Shown piece by piece: positions 8,338-16,808 of a DNA stretch of 64,000 nucleotides. The stretch covers positions 134,344-198,343 of the forward strand of contig JAQGMJ010000049.1 of assembly GCA_028292405.1 (NCBI GenBank), written 5' to 3'. This DNA comes from Betaproteobacteria bacterium. Lineage in GTDB: Bacteria; Pseudomonadota; Gammaproteobacteria; Burkholderiales; JAEUOS01. The notes under the pieces are model-generated. The model was not told the origin of the DNA. It made no database searches and saw only the letters and a list, made by a program, of their open reading frames with translations. The position numbers and the translations under genes were made by a program. The stretch's first letter is position 1. The number at the start of each line of letters is the position of its first letter.

Positions 8338-8874
8338 ATGCCCAACGCCCCCGCCCGCAGCCACTCCGCAGATTGCGTCATCGTCGAGCGGCCCGGCGAA
8401 CTGCTGATCAGGATGCGCGGCCTGGCGCGCGTCAAGGGCGTGGTGATGCTGGGCGTCCTGCTGCCCTTCCTGTTGTTCCTGATGTGGATCAAGGGGTTCT
8501 CGGTGGTTTCGGTGGTGTTCGCGCTGGCGATGGCTTACGTCGGCTCGCTGTTCGCGCTCAACTGGAGCCGGCTCACGGCCACGCCGGCGCAATTGCGCAC
8601 TTCCTTCGGGCCGGTGCCGATGCCGCTGATCGGCCGGGTCCGAATCACCCAGGTGGCCGACGTGCTGGAGATTTCATGCAGCGAGACGCGCACCGTGATG
8701 GCGCGCGGCGGGGTGATGGTGCGTTACGCGGTGCAGGCCTGGACCGGCGCTGCGAAACCGGTGTTCCTGCTTGATGCCGAGATCGAGCAGGACGCCAGCG
8801 CCGCCGCCGTCACGCTGGTGGGCTGGCTGAATGCGAACCGCGGCGAGCACGGGCGGGTGGTCACGCTGCGCTAA
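8338..8874 (+). CDS. Membrane-anchored protein of unknown function
   Basis: 178 residues. ATG 8338 is preceded by AGGG at a usable distance. After a polar start of about 30 residues there are two closely spaced hydrophobic segments (GVVMLGVLLPFLLFLMW and VVFALAMAYVGSLFAL), then about 100 residues of soluble sequence. This hairpin-membrane plus soluble-tail layout resembles small PH-like membrane proteins, but I recognise no family motif. The gene is divergent from the second Bug gene and convergent with the HAD phosphatase, with 11 bases between stops, so it is probably transcribed alone. Confidence 0.7.
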   Translation: MPNAPARSHSADCVIVERPGELLIRMRGLARVKGVVMLGVLLPFLLFLMWIKGFSVVSVVFALAMAYVGSLFALNWSRLTATPAQLRTSFGPVPMPLIGRVRITQVADVLEISCSETRTVMARGGVMVRYAVQAWTGAAKPVFLLDAEIEQDASAAAVTLVGWLNANRGEHGRVVTLR

Positions 8875-8885
8875 AGCGGTGCTGC

Positions 8886-9593
8886 TCAGTGCGGCGCCAG
8901 CAGCCAGTCGGTGAGTTCAGTGAGGTCGCGGAACTGCGCCGGCTCGCCGGCCTCGGCATGCTCCTCGGGCCAGGGGCGGCGATGGCGGTTGATCCAGGCA
9001 GCGTGCATGCCCGCGGTGTTCGGGCCGACGATGTCGTTGTGCGGATCGTCGCCGACGTAGATGGTTTCCTCCGGCTGCAGGCCGAGGCGTTCCAGGCAGG
9101 CGGCGTAGATCGCCGGGTCCGGCTTGGACACGCCCACCTCGTGGGCCGAGACCACGGCGGCGAAGTGGCCGTGGATGCCGATGGCAGCGAGATCCGCGAA
9201 GCCGTTGGAGATAACCGCCAGCCGGAAGTGCGGACGCAGCCGCTCGAGAGCCGGCAGCGCGTCCGGGTAGAACTCGACGCGATTGCGCTGTTCGCGAAAA
9301 TATTCGAAGGCGCGGTCCGCCGCCGCCTCGTCCTCGCCGCCCTCTTCAAAGGCGGCGCGGATGGTGCCGCGGCGCAGCTTGAGCACATCGGTTTTCAGCG
9401 CAGGGTCCTGCGCCACCAGGCTGGCCCGCAACAGGCGCAGGTTATTGATGTCGAACTGCCCGGCCAGATGCGGGTACTGCCCGGCGACCCAGGCGATCAT
9501 CGCCTTTTCGGCGCGGTCGATAATGGGGGCGACGGGCCAGAGCGTGTCGTCGAGGTCGAAGGCGACGGCCTTGATGGAGGAGGGACGGTTCAT
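8886..9593 (-). CDS. HAD-superfamily hydrolase (YigB-like phosphatase)
   Basis: 235 residues. Motif I FDLDDTLWP has the nucleophile Asp and the acid/base Asp. Motif II SNG, the motif III lysine (VSKPDP) and motif IV GDDPHNDI follow in order, with a helical C1-type cap between motifs I and II. This is the layout of YigB/phosphoglycolate-phosphatase-like enzymes, which act on small phosphorylated metabolites, including a riboflavin intermediate in E. coli. The substrate here is not determined. A nine-base-pair GC hairpin (9606-9627) lies just upstream of the start. Confidence 0.88.
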   Translation of the reverse strand: MNRPSSIKAVAFDLDDTLWPVAPIIDRAEKAMIAWVAGQYPHLAGQFDINNLRLLRASLVAQDPALKTDVLKLRRGTIRAAFEEGGEDEAAADRAFEYFREQRNRVEFYPDALPALERLRPHFRLAVISNGFADLAAIGIHGHFAAVVSAHEVGVSKPDPAIYAACLERLGLQPEETIYVGDDPHNDIVGPNTAGMHAAWINRHRRPWPEEHAEAGEPAQFRDLTELTDWLLAPH

Positions 9594-9783
9594 CGGGTGT
9601 GAAAGGCGCGCCGCGACGGCGGCGCGCGTTGAATCAGGCGCGCATTATGCGCCCGCTGCGCGGAATCTGCTGTTGCGCCGCCCGGGCGTGCCGCCGCGTT
9701 TTTGCCGCTGTCATGAATATGCGATAGAGTGAAGGACTGCGCGCGCGGGCCGGCAACAACATCAAAAACGAAGGGAAGGCAGG

Positions 9784-11277
9784 ATGGGACAGATATTCGG
9801 CATGATGGCCTACGGGCTGGGTACGATCATTGCCCTTGCGCTGGCGGTGGCGATTGTCTATTTGTTCATCAAGGACATCACGCAAAAGCAGCACACCATC
9901 CTGCGCAATTTCCCGGTGGTCGGCCACCTGCGCTATTTCTTCGAGCAGCTCGGCGAATATTTCCGGCAGTATTTTTTCCTCAACGACCGCGAGGAGATGC
10001 CGTTCAACCGCGCCACCCGTTCCTGGATCTACCGGCTGGCGAAAAGCGAAGGCGGCATCATCGGCTTCGGCTCGACTTACGATCTGCATCAGCCGGGCGC
10101 ATTAATCTTTGTTAACGCCGGCTTCCCGGTGCTGGAAGAAGACCGCCAGCAAACCCCGCCGCTGGTGATCGGCGGCGGCTATGCGAAAAAGCCCTTCACC
10201 GCCAACTCGGTGTTCAACGTCAGCGGCATGAGCTTCGGCGCCATCTCCACGCCGGCCGTGCGCGCGCTGTCGCGCGGCGCCAAGGACGCCGGCTGCTGGA
10301 TGGACACCGGCGAGGGCGGCATCTCGCCTTATCACCTCGAAGGCGGCTGCGACGTCATCATGCAGATCGGCACCGCCAAGTACGGCGTGCGCGATGCCAA
10401 TGGCCAGCTCTCCGAATCGCGCTTGCGCGAGATCGCCGCTTACGACCAGGTGCGCGCCTTCGAAATCAAGCTGTCGCAAGGCGCCAAGCCGGGCAAGGGT
10501 GGGGTGCTCCCGGGCACCAAGGTGACGCAGATCATTTCGCAGGTGCGCGGCATTCCGGTCGGCGTCGATTCGATCAGCCCGAACCGCCATCACGACATCG
10601 CCAACGTCGACCAGCTGCTCGACAAGATCGCCTACATCCGCGATATCACCGGCAAGCCGGTGGGGGTGAAGACCGCGCTGGGCGGCTGGCGCTTCGTCAA
10701 CGACCTGTGCGATGCCATCAACCGCCGCGGCCTGATGTGGGCGCCCGACTTCCTGGTGATCGATGGCGGCGAAGGCGGCACCGGCGCGGCGCCGCAGGCG
10801 CTGGCCGACCACGTCGGCCTGTCGATCGACGAGGCGCTCCCGCGGGTGGCCGACGCGCTGATACAAGCAGGGCTGAAGGAGCGCATTCGCCTGGTGGCCT
10901 CGGGCAAGCTGGTGACATCCGCCCGTGTGGCTTGGGCGTTATGCGCCGGCGCCGATTTCGTCAACTCGGCGCGCGGCTTCATGTTCGCGCTCGGCTGCAT
11001 CCAGGCCCTGCGCTGCCACACCAACACTTGCCCCACCGGCGTCACCACCCACAACGAACGCCTGCAGCGCGGCCTGGTGGTGGAAGAAAAGTATGTGCGC
11101 GTCGCCCACTACTGCGACAACATGAACAAGGAGATCGACATGATCGCCCACTCCTGCGGCCTGACCCACGCGCGCGAGTTCCGCCGCGAGCACGTGCGCA
11201 TTGTCCAGGAGGGCGGGCAGTCGGTGGCGCTGAACATGATGTTCCCGTATCCAAAGCCGCTGGAGAAGGCGGCGTAA
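9784..11277 (+). CDS. FMN-binding glutamate synthase family protein, membrane-anchored
   Basis: 497 residues. A single N-terminal transmembrane helix (about residues 9-29, GLGTIIALALAVAIVYLFI) is followed by a domain homologous to the FMN-binding, synthase half of GltB. Visible blocks are NVSGMSFGAIS, DTGEGGISPYH, KPGKGGVLPG, and DGGEGGTGAAP. The cluster segment reads CHTNTCPTG. There is no glutaminase domain, so it is not a complete glutamate synthase. Stand-alone relatives are common in proteobacteria and their reaction is generally not established. The start has a strong ribosome site (AGGGAAGG). A terminator follows 20 bases after the stop. Confidence 0.9.
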   Translation: MGQIFGMMAYGLGTIIALALAVAIVYLFIKDITQKQHTILRNFPVVGHLRYFFEQLGEYFRQYFFLNDREEMPFNRATRSWIYRLAKSEGGIIGFGSTYDLHQPGALIFVNAGFPVLEEDRQQTPPLVIGGGYAKKPFTANSVFNVSGMSFGAISTPAVRALSRGAKDAGCWMDTGEGGISPYHLEGGCDVIMQIGTAKYGVRDANGQLSESRLREIAAYDQVRAFEIKLSQGAKPGKGGVLPGTKVTQIISQVRGIPVGVDSISPNRHHDIANVDQLLDKIAYIRDITGKPVGVKTALGGWRFVNDLCDAINRRGLMWAPDFLVIDGGEGGTGAAPQALADHVGLSIDEALPRVADALIQAGLKERIRLVASGKLVTSARVAWALCAGADFVNSARGFMFALGCIQALRCHTNTCPTGVTTHNERLQRGLVVEEKYVRVAHYCDNMNKEIDMIAHSCGLTHAREFRREHVRIVQEGGQSVALNMMFPYPKPLEKAA

Positions 11278-11297
11278 GGAAGTCCGTCCGGGCAAAG

Positions 11298-11324
11298 AAA
11301 AAGGGACGCCGCGGCGTCCCTTTT
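11298..11324 (+). terminator. Bidirectional Rho-independent terminator
   Basis: AAAAGGGACGCC/GGCGTCCCTTTT stem with GC at the centre, flanked by an A-run and T-run. It separates the convergent glutamate-synthase-like and SDR genes. Confidence 0.9.
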
Positions 11325-11342
11325 GCCTGGCCCAAGCACCGT

Positions 11343-12242
11343 CTATGCGCGTTGCGGCGACACGCGCAGCAGATCGGCCAGGCCCACGCGTTCGAGCAAC
11401 TGTGCGCGCATGCGGTCGGCGACGCCGCTGACGATGCCGGAGCCGTCGTCGCTCGGGTCCACGTGTACGCGATAGGGCCGTTTGCCGTAGGGCGCGTCCA
11501 CCGCCTCGACGATGGCCCTGGCTACCGTGCCGACGTCGGCATCGGCCGGCTCCAGCCGGGCCAGCGCCTGCCCCACCTGTTCGGCCAGGCCGAAGTAGTG
11601 GCGCTCATAGGCGGCGCCGGTGACCACGTCCTCCGGGCGCCCGGAGTTGACGAAGTGGTTGGTGCCCGAGGTGAAGGCGCCGGGGACGATGATGCTGGTC
11701 TCGACCCCGAAGCGCGCCAGCTCGCCGGCATAGCTCACCGCCAGCGAATCCATCGCCGCCTTGGCCGCGAAGTAGGGGCCGAGGTAGGGCGGGGTGCCGC
11801 CCTTGACGCTGCTCGAAGACACCCACACCACCAGCCCGTGGCCCTGCTTGCGCAACTGCGGCAGCGCGGCGCGATTCAGCCGCTGGGTCGAGAGTACGTT
11901 GACGTCGAACAGTTGGTCGATCTCTTCCGGCGTAAACGCTTCGGCCGGGCCCAGTACCATGTGGCCGGCGTTGTGCACCAGCACGTCGAGGCGGCCATGC
12001 TCTTCGATGATGCCGGCGATGGCGGCATCGACCGAGGCCTGGACGACGACGTCCATCTCGACCGGGCGCAGGTCCGCCTTGTGCTGCTGCGCGTAGTCGC
12101 GGGCGGCGGCAGCGGCCTTGGCGTTGCGGCCGGCGATGGCGCGCATGCCGGCGTAGACGGTATGGCCGGCGTCGGCCAGGGCGCGCGCGGTCAGGGCGCC
12201 GAAGCCGCTGGAGGCGCCGCTGATGACGATGATCTTTTTCAT
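11343..12242 (-). CDS. Short-chain dehydrogenase/reductase (classical SDR)
   Basis: 299 residues. The cofactor-binding motif GASSGFG lies at residues 9-15. The HNAG structural motif follows, then the catalytic Ser around 142-145, Tyr157 and Lys161 (YFAAK). The family reduces or oxidises carbonyl and hydroxyl groups with NAD(P)H; the substrate is unknown. The extended C-terminus (about 50 residues beyond the core) is typical of SDRs close to oxidoreductases of the YjgI/retinol-dehydrogenase type. It follows the next SDR gene by 28 bases in the same direction, so the two are likely co-transcribed from the promoter facing the LysR gene. Confidence 0.88.
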   Translation of the reverse strand: MKKIIVISGASSGFGALTARALADAGHTVYAGMRAIAGRNAKAAAAARDYAQQHKADLRPVEMDVVVQASVDAAIAGIIEEHGRLDVLVHNAGHMVLGPAEAFTPEEIDQLFDVNVLSTQRLNRAALPQLRKQGHGLVVWVSSSSVKGGTPPYLGPYFAAKAAMDSLAVSYAGELARFGVETSIIVPGAFTSGTNHFVNSGRPEDVVTGAAYERHYFGLAEQVGQALARLEPADADVGTVARAIVEAVDAPYGKRPYRVHVDPSDDGSGIVSGVADRMRAQLLERVGLADLLRVSPQRA

Positions 12243-12270
12243 GACGGTTTCCTTTCGTTCGCTGATGGGT

Positions 12271-13011
12271 TCAAACCATGCCGCCGTTGGCGCGCAGGGT
12301 CTGGCCGTTGATCCAGCCGCCGTCCGGGCCGAGGAGGAAAGAGACGGCGCCGGCGATGTCTTCCGGCGTGCCGAGGCGTTCCAGCGGGTTCATCTTCGCC
12401 AGGCGCTCGACCAGTTCGGGCGACTTGCCGTTGAGAAAGAGTTCGGTGGCGGTAGGGCCAGGGGCGACGGCATTGACCGTGATGTTCTTGCCGCGCAACT
12501 CCTTCGAGAGAATGCTGGTCATCAGTTCGATGCCGGCCTTGGTCGCGGTGTAGACCGAGTAGCCGGGCAGCGCCGTGCCCACCAGGCTGGTGGAAAAGTT
12601 GACGATACGACCGCCGTTTTCCAGGCGCGTGGCCGCTTCGCGCATGGTGTTGAAGCTGCCCTTGAGGTTGACGGCAATCAGACGGTCGAAGGTCTCATCG
12701 TCGGTATTGGCCAGGGTGGGCAACTGCGGCGGCATGATGCCGGCGTTGTTCACCAGCGCATCGACGCGGCCATACAGGCGTGTCGCCTCGTCGAACAGCT
12801 TTTTCGCCTGTGCGGACACCGCGACATCGGCCTGCACCGCGGCGGCCTGGCCGCCGCCGGCTTCGATTGCCTTAACCACTGTAGCGGCGGCGTCCGCATT
12901 GCCGGCATAGTTGACAATGACGGCAAAGCCGTCGCGGGCCAGGCGCTGGGCCAGGGTGGCGCCGATGCCGCGCGAGGCGCCGGTGACGATGGCAACTTGT
13001 TTCGTGTTCAT
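12271..13011 (-). CDS. Short-chain dehydrogenase/reductase (FabG-like)
   Basis: 246 residues. Start ATG 13011 is chosen because CAAGGAGA precedes it; an upstream ATG at 13056 lacks a ribosome site. GASRGIG (11-17), NNAG, Ser140/142, Tyr154 and Lys158 (YTATK) form the standard SDR active site, and the C-terminal INGQTLRANGGM resembles FabG-type reductases. It is the first gene of a two-SDR unit and is divergent from a LysR-type regulator. That arrangement usually means the regulator controls the pair in response to a metabolite, which is inferred here. Confidence 0.9.
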   Translation of the reverse strand: MNTKQVAIVTGASRGIGATLAQRLARDGFAVIVNYAGNADAAATVVKAIEAGGGQAAAVQADVAVSAQAKKLFDEATRLYGRVDALVNNAGIMPPQLPTLANTDDETFDRLIAVNLKGSFNTMREAATRLENGGRIVNFSTSLVGTALPGYSVYTATKAGIELMTSILSKELRGKNITVNAVAPGPTATELFLNGKSPELVERLAKMNPLERLGTPEDIAGAVSFLLGPDGGWINGQTLRANGGMV

Positions 13012-13092
13012 GGCAAATCTCCTTGAGGTGGTGGGGTTGGCCGCGCAGTTTTGCATGAGCCAGTGACGCTACTTTAGGCGTTTGCCTTGGTT

Positions 13093-13104
13093 GGATAAAT
13101 ATCC
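13093..13104. promoter_or_regulatory. Candidate LysR operator palindrome
   Basis: The perfect palindrome GGATAAATATCC lies in the 150-base region between the divergent SDR and LysR genes. AT-rich dyads in this position are typical LysR-type binding sites. Not tested. Confidence 0.45.
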
Positions 13105-13161
13105 TAGAATTGCCATTACTGTTCAAAAAATATAAACAACAAAACCGGTCAAGGAGTTCTC

Positions 13162-14112
13162 TTGGATCGCTTCGAGAGCATGCATCTGTTCGTCCGCATC
13201 GTCGAACTCGGCAGTTTTACCAAGGCAGCCGAAGATATTGGCCTGCCGCGCGCCACCGTCACCCATGCCGTGCAGCAGCTAGAAAAGCGCTTGGGCACGC
13301 GCCTGCTGCAGCGGACCACCCGCAGCGTCAGCATAACCATGGACGGCGAGGCCTTTTACCAGCGCTGCCTGCGCCTGCTGGCCGACCTGGAAGACACGGA
13401 ATCCTCCTTCGGCCAGTCGCAGGCCGCGCCCAAGGGCAAGCTGCGGGTGGACCTGCAGGGTTCGCTGGCGATGCATTTCCTGCTGCCGCACATCGGCGAA
13501 TTCTGCGAACGTTACCCGGACCTGGAACTGGATATCGGGATGGGCGACCGTCTGGTCGACCTGGTGCGCGAAGGCGTGGACTGCGTGCTGCGCGGCGGCG
13601 AGCCGCGCGAATCCAGCCTGGTGGCGCGGCGCGTCGCCGAAAACCCGCAAGTCACTTGCGGCAGCGCCGGCTACATCGCCCGCTTCGGGGTGCCGCGCAG
13701 CATCGAGTCACTGCGCGAGCACCGCGCCGTCAACTATGTTTCAAGCGCCACCGGGCGTCGCCTGCCCTTCGATTTCCTGGTCGGCGGCGAACTGAAAAGC
13801 GTGCAGGTGCCGGGGATCGTCGCGGTGCGCCAGGCCGACGCGTACCACGCCTGCTGCAGCGCCGGCCTGGGGCTGATCCAGGTGCCGCGTTATCACATCG
13901 AAACCGAGTTGGCCGACGGCCGCCTGGTCGAAGTGCTGGAAGCGTTCCGCCCGCCGCCGATGCCAGTCTCGGTGCTGTACCCGCATAACCGGCAGCTCGC
14001 GCCGCGGGTGCGGGTGTTCATCGACTGGGTGGTCGAGCGCATGCGCGCCCCGGCTGCGGTAATCGCTACAGCAGACCCGCCTGCGGCGCCGCGCAAGGGA
14101 AAAACCCGCTGA
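13162..14112 (+). CDS. LysR-family transcriptional regulator
   Basis: 316 residues. The N-terminal winged helix-turn-helix (about residues 1-60: MHLFVRIVELGSFTKAAED, then LPRATVTHAVQQLEKRLG) is followed by the LysR substrate-binding domain with KGKLRVDLQGSLAMHFL. The subgroup resembles regulators divergent from oxidoreductases (CrgA/DsdC-like). The start is taken as TTG 13162 because AAGGAG precedes it by five bases; ATG 13180 would remove six residues of the usual N-terminus. Its TGA stop abuts the nnr stop inside the palindrome CGCTGATCAGCG (14107-14118). Confidence 0.92.
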   Translation: MDRFESMHLFVRIVELGSFTKAAEDIGLPRATVTHAVQQLEKRLGTRLLQRTTRSVSITMDGEAFYQRCLRLLADLEDTESSFGQSQAAPKGKLRVDLQGSLAMHFLLPHIGEFCERYPDLELDIGMGDRLVDLVREGVDCVLRGGEPRESSLVARRVAENPQVTCGSAGYIARFGVPRSIESLREHRAVNYVSSATGRRLPFDFLVGGELKSVQVPGIVAVRQADAYHACCSAGLGLIQVPRYHIETELADGRLVEVLEAFRPPPMPVSVLYPHNRQLAPRVRVFIDWVVERMRAPAAVIATADPPAAPRKGKTR

Positions 14113-15732
14113 TCAGCGCGGCGGCGCCTTGCCTGCCGTCCACTGGTTGTACAGCCGCCGTGCCGCGCCTATGGTTTCGCTGGCGGTGAGCCCGGCCGGA
14201 CCATTGCCCTCGGCGACCAATTCGTCGGCCGCCGCGCCGTGCAGATGCACCGCGCATTGCAGGGCGGCTTCCGCTGCAAAACCCTGCGCCAGCAGCGCGC
14301 CGGCGATGCCGGAGAGCACGTCGCCCATGCCGCCGCTGGCCATGCCCGGGTTGCCGGTGCCGTTGATCCACCAGCGCCCGCGCGGCGAGGCGATCACGCT
14401 GCCCGCGCCCTTGAGCACGACGATCGCCTTGTACAAATCGGCCAGGCGCGCGGCGCTGGCAATGCGGTCTTCCTGCACCTGCGGCGTGTTGCTGCCGAGC
14501 AGGCGCGCCGCCTCCAGCGGGTGCGGCGTCATCAGGGTGGCGCCGCCGCGCTTGGCGATGGCGCCGCGCAGCGCCGGGTCGGCGGCCACCAGGTTGAGCG
14601 CGTCGGCGTCGAGCAGGATCGGACAGGGCAGGGCAATGGCGCGGGTCAGCGCCTGTTTGGCCGCTTCGCCCTGGCCCAGGCCCGGGCCGATAACGGCCGC
14701 CGTGAGCGCCATTTCCAGCACGGCTTCTTCGGAGCGCAGCATTAGCTCCGGGTGCAGCGGGTCGAACTGCGGCGCGCCGCTGTCGACAAAACCGATGAAC
14801 ACCTTGCCGGTGCCCAGATACAGCGCGGCGCGGGCGGCGAGAAAGGCGGCGCCCGTCATGCCGGCGCTGCCGCCGATCACCCCCAGGCTGCCGAAGCTGC
14901 CCTTGTGCGAGTTGAGTGTGCGCGGGCGCAGGCAGGCGCGAAAGTCCGCCGGCGAGAGCAGCGAGCCGGATTCGCCCAGGCCGGGGGCGGCAAAGCGCAT
15001 CTGCAGCGGGGCGATTTCGATCATGCCGGCGTGGTCCGGTCCGGAAAGTGTGTGCAGACCGGGCTTGTCTGCGATGAAGCTCAAGGTGCGGGTGGCGTGG
15101 ATCGCCGCGCCCATCACCCGGCCGGTGTCGGCGTCCAGCCCGGAAGGCACGTCGAGCGCCAGCACGGGAGTCACCGATTCGTTGACCGCCGCGATCCAGT
15201 CGGCATAGGGCGCGCGCAGCGGCCGCGTCAGGCCGATGCCGAACAGGCCGTCGACCACCAAGTCGTAGTCGTGCGGCGGCGGCGGGGCGCGCAGCACGGT
15301 GCCGGCGCCGCGGCTGCGCCATTTGGCGTGGGCGCGCGCCGCGTCCGGCGGCAGGTGGTCGGCGTCTTCGACGAAGCAGACGGCGACAGTGTTGCCCCAG
15401 TCGCGCAGGTGCACCGCCGCTTCTATTGCGTCGCCGCCGTTGTTGCCGGGGCCGGCCAGCACCAGCACGCGGGCGGGGTAGTGGGCTGCTTCGCGGAGCA
15501 TGCCGCGGGCCACGTTGGCGGCGGCCAGGCCGGCGCGCTCCATTAGGGGCTCGCCGCGCGCCAAGGCGGCCTGCTCCAGGGTGCGGATCGCCGTGGCACG
15601 CAGCAAAAGCGTGCTGGAATCCTTCTCCGGAACCCCGTTTTCGGTCCTGGCCCGCAATGATTGGGCGGGATTAGGTTTGTGGAATGAGGTGGCGCCGCGC
15701 GCGGCTTGGGGTGCGCTTTCAGCGTTTGCCAT
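14113..15732 (-). CDS. nnr: Bifunctional NAD(P)H-hydrate epimerase/dehydratase Nnr
   Basis: 539 residues. The N-terminal epimerase domain carries AGPGNNGGDA (about 93-102) and LDVPSGLDADTG. The C-terminal ADP-dependent dehydratase domain carries DADALN, TPHPLEAARLL and the nucleotide loop GMASGGMGDVLSG. The fused enzyme repairs hydrated, damaged NADH and NADPH. An N-terminal extension of about 40 residues precedes the domain. ATG 15732 has AGGTG upstream and is accepted, although the extension is longer than in most relatives. The gene is convergent with LysR with no gap between stops. Confidence 0.93.
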   Translation of the reverse strand: MANAESAPQAARGATSFHKPNPAQSLRARTENGVPEKDSSTLLLRATAIRTLEQAALARGEPLMERAGLAAANVARGMLREAAHYPARVLVLAGPGNNGGDAIEAAVHLRDWGNTVAVCFVEDADHLPPDAARAHAKWRSRGAGTVLRAPPPPHDYDLVVDGLFGIGLTRPLRAPYADWIAAVNESVTPVLALDVPSGLDADTGRVMGAAIHATRTLSFIADKPGLHTLSGPDHAGMIEIAPLQMRFAAPGLGESGSLLSPADFRACLRPRTLNSHKGSFGSLGVIGGSAGMTGAAFLAARAALYLGTGKVFIGFVDSGAPQFDPLHPELMLRSEEAVLEMALTAAVIGPGLGQGEAAKQALTRAIALPCPILLDADALNLVAADPALRGAIAKRGGATLMTPHPLEAARLLGSNTPQVQEDRIASAARLADLYKAIVVLKGAGSVIASPRGRWWINGTGNPGMASGGMGDVLSGIAGALLAQGFAAEAALQCAVHLHGAAADELVAEGNGPAGLTASETIGAARRLYNQWTAGKAPPR

Positions 15733-16094
15733 GAATCACCTGACGCATGAGTTCGTATTCTTTTCTTGTCTCTGAAAACAGTGTACCCAGCCACCGCAAA
15801 TGGCAGCGCTGCCCGCCCGATTATGCAATCTGCCTTGGCAGGTTTCCCGCCAAGGCCGACGCTGACCTTCAGGCGCGATACTACTCTTTCTTTCTGGGGC
15901 ACGGCAATTGCGACCCGCTCGTCCGCGAATCTGTCTTTGAACCGGTACTTGCAGTTTTTGGACCCGGAGGTCGCCGCAAGCCGCGATATCGATGCTTTAA
16001 AATTTCATATTTCACCTTAATATCATTATTTAAAACACTGATTAACAACGTATTTTTTTGAGATTTCGATCTTGGGCCGGTGCTGTTTGAAAGG
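15733..16094. other. Long AT-richer intergenic region upstream of the isc operon
   Basis: About 360 bases between divergent nnr and iscR, clearly richer in A+T towards the right (TTTAAAATTTC, TTAATATCATTATTTAAAACACTGATTAAC at 15997-16047). ORFs of 84-104 codons cross it but none looks like a known protein. It probably holds the nnr promoter and upstream elements of the isc promoter. Confidence 0.5.
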
Positions 16095-16144
16095 TTGACT
16101 AAATCGTTCAGCCTTTGTTATACTTGAGTCAATTAGTCGGGCTT
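16095..16144 (+). promoter_or_regulatory. isc operon promoter with type 1 IscR binding site
   Basis: TTGACT (16095-16100) and TATACT (16119-16124) form a sigma-70 promoter with an 18-base spacer. Overlapping the -10 and start region, 16120-16144 begins ATACTTGAGTC and continues AATTAGTCGGG. This closely matches the type 1 IscR site (ATA..YYGACTR...YAGTCGGG). It implies repression of the operon by [2Fe-2S]-IscR, the standard feedback loop. Confidence 0.85.
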
Positions 16145-16199
16145 GTTGATCGCCGCGCTTCGCGCCGCGAGACCAGCCCCGGAGCCTGGAAGGACTGCC

Positions 16200-16751
16200 A
16201 TGAGACTGACTACCAAAGGCCGTTTTGCCGTCACTGCGATGATCGATCTGGCCCTGCGCGACGAAGGCGGGCCGGTTACCTTGGCCGCCATCAGCGAGCG
16301 TCAGGGCATCTCGCTTTCCTATCTTGAGCAACTGTTCGGCAAGCTGCGCCGCCACAGCATCGTGGAAAGCGTGCGCGGCCCGGGCGGCGGCTACACCATG
16401 GCGCGCACCCTGGAAACCGTAACCGTGGCCGACATCATCGCCGCGGTCGACGAGCCGCTGGACGCCACCATGTGCGGCGGCAAGGAAAATTGCCACGAGA
16501 CCGGCCGGGTCGGCGGCGGGCTGCAGGAAGGCGCGCAAAAGGGCCAGTGCATGACGCACGACCTGTGGGCCACCCTGAACAAGAAAATGCACGAATACCT
16601 GGAATCGGTGACTTTAGGCCACCTGGTGCGCCAGCAGCGCGAGCGCGAAGCCGCGTCACAGGCCGCCCAGGGTGGAACCGGTACCGTGCAAAGCGTGATG
16701 GTGGACCGCCGCAAGTCGGGCGGGGTTCGCGGTACGCCGGCGATTGCCTGA
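16200..16751 (+). CDS. iscR: Iron-sulfur cluster regulator IscR, with enlarged cluster loop
   Basis: 183 residues of the Rrf2 family. The N-terminal winged helix begins MRLTTKGRFAVTAMIDLA, and Arg59-Gly60 with PGGGY forms the wing. Cluster ligands are Cys92, Cys98, Cys117 and His120 (CMTHDLW). E. coli IscR has Cys92-X5-Cys98-X5-Cys104-X2-His107. Here the second spacing is 18 residues, a 13-residue Gly/Gln-rich insertion. The first spacing and the C-X2-H are unchanged, so ligation is probably kept. Start ATG 16200 has AAGGA upstream. It is the first gene of the isc operon and should autorepress through the adjacent site. Confidence 0.95.
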   Translation: MRLTTKGRFAVTAMIDLALRDEGGPVTLAAISERQGISLSYLEQLFGKLRRHSIVESVRGPGGGYTMARTLETVTVADIIAAVDEPLDATMCGGKENCHETGRVGGGLQEGAQKGQCMTHDLWATLNKKMHEYLESVTLGHLVRQQREREAASQAAQGGTGTVQSVMVDRRKSGGVRGTPAIA

Positions 16752-16808
16752 GGCTGTCGCGGCAGGTTGGATACAGTAGCAGCCAAGAAAAGAAAGTCAG
16801 GACTCGAT

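Noticed and set aside
15747..16061. A 104-residue ORF between nnr and iscR
   Set aside because: No ribosome site, no recognisable motif, composition atypical; the region is better explained as promoter DNA.
16143..16199. Upstream ATG 16143 as the iscR start
   Set aside because: It would put the start codon at the promoter/operator and adds 19 residues absent from IscR proteins.
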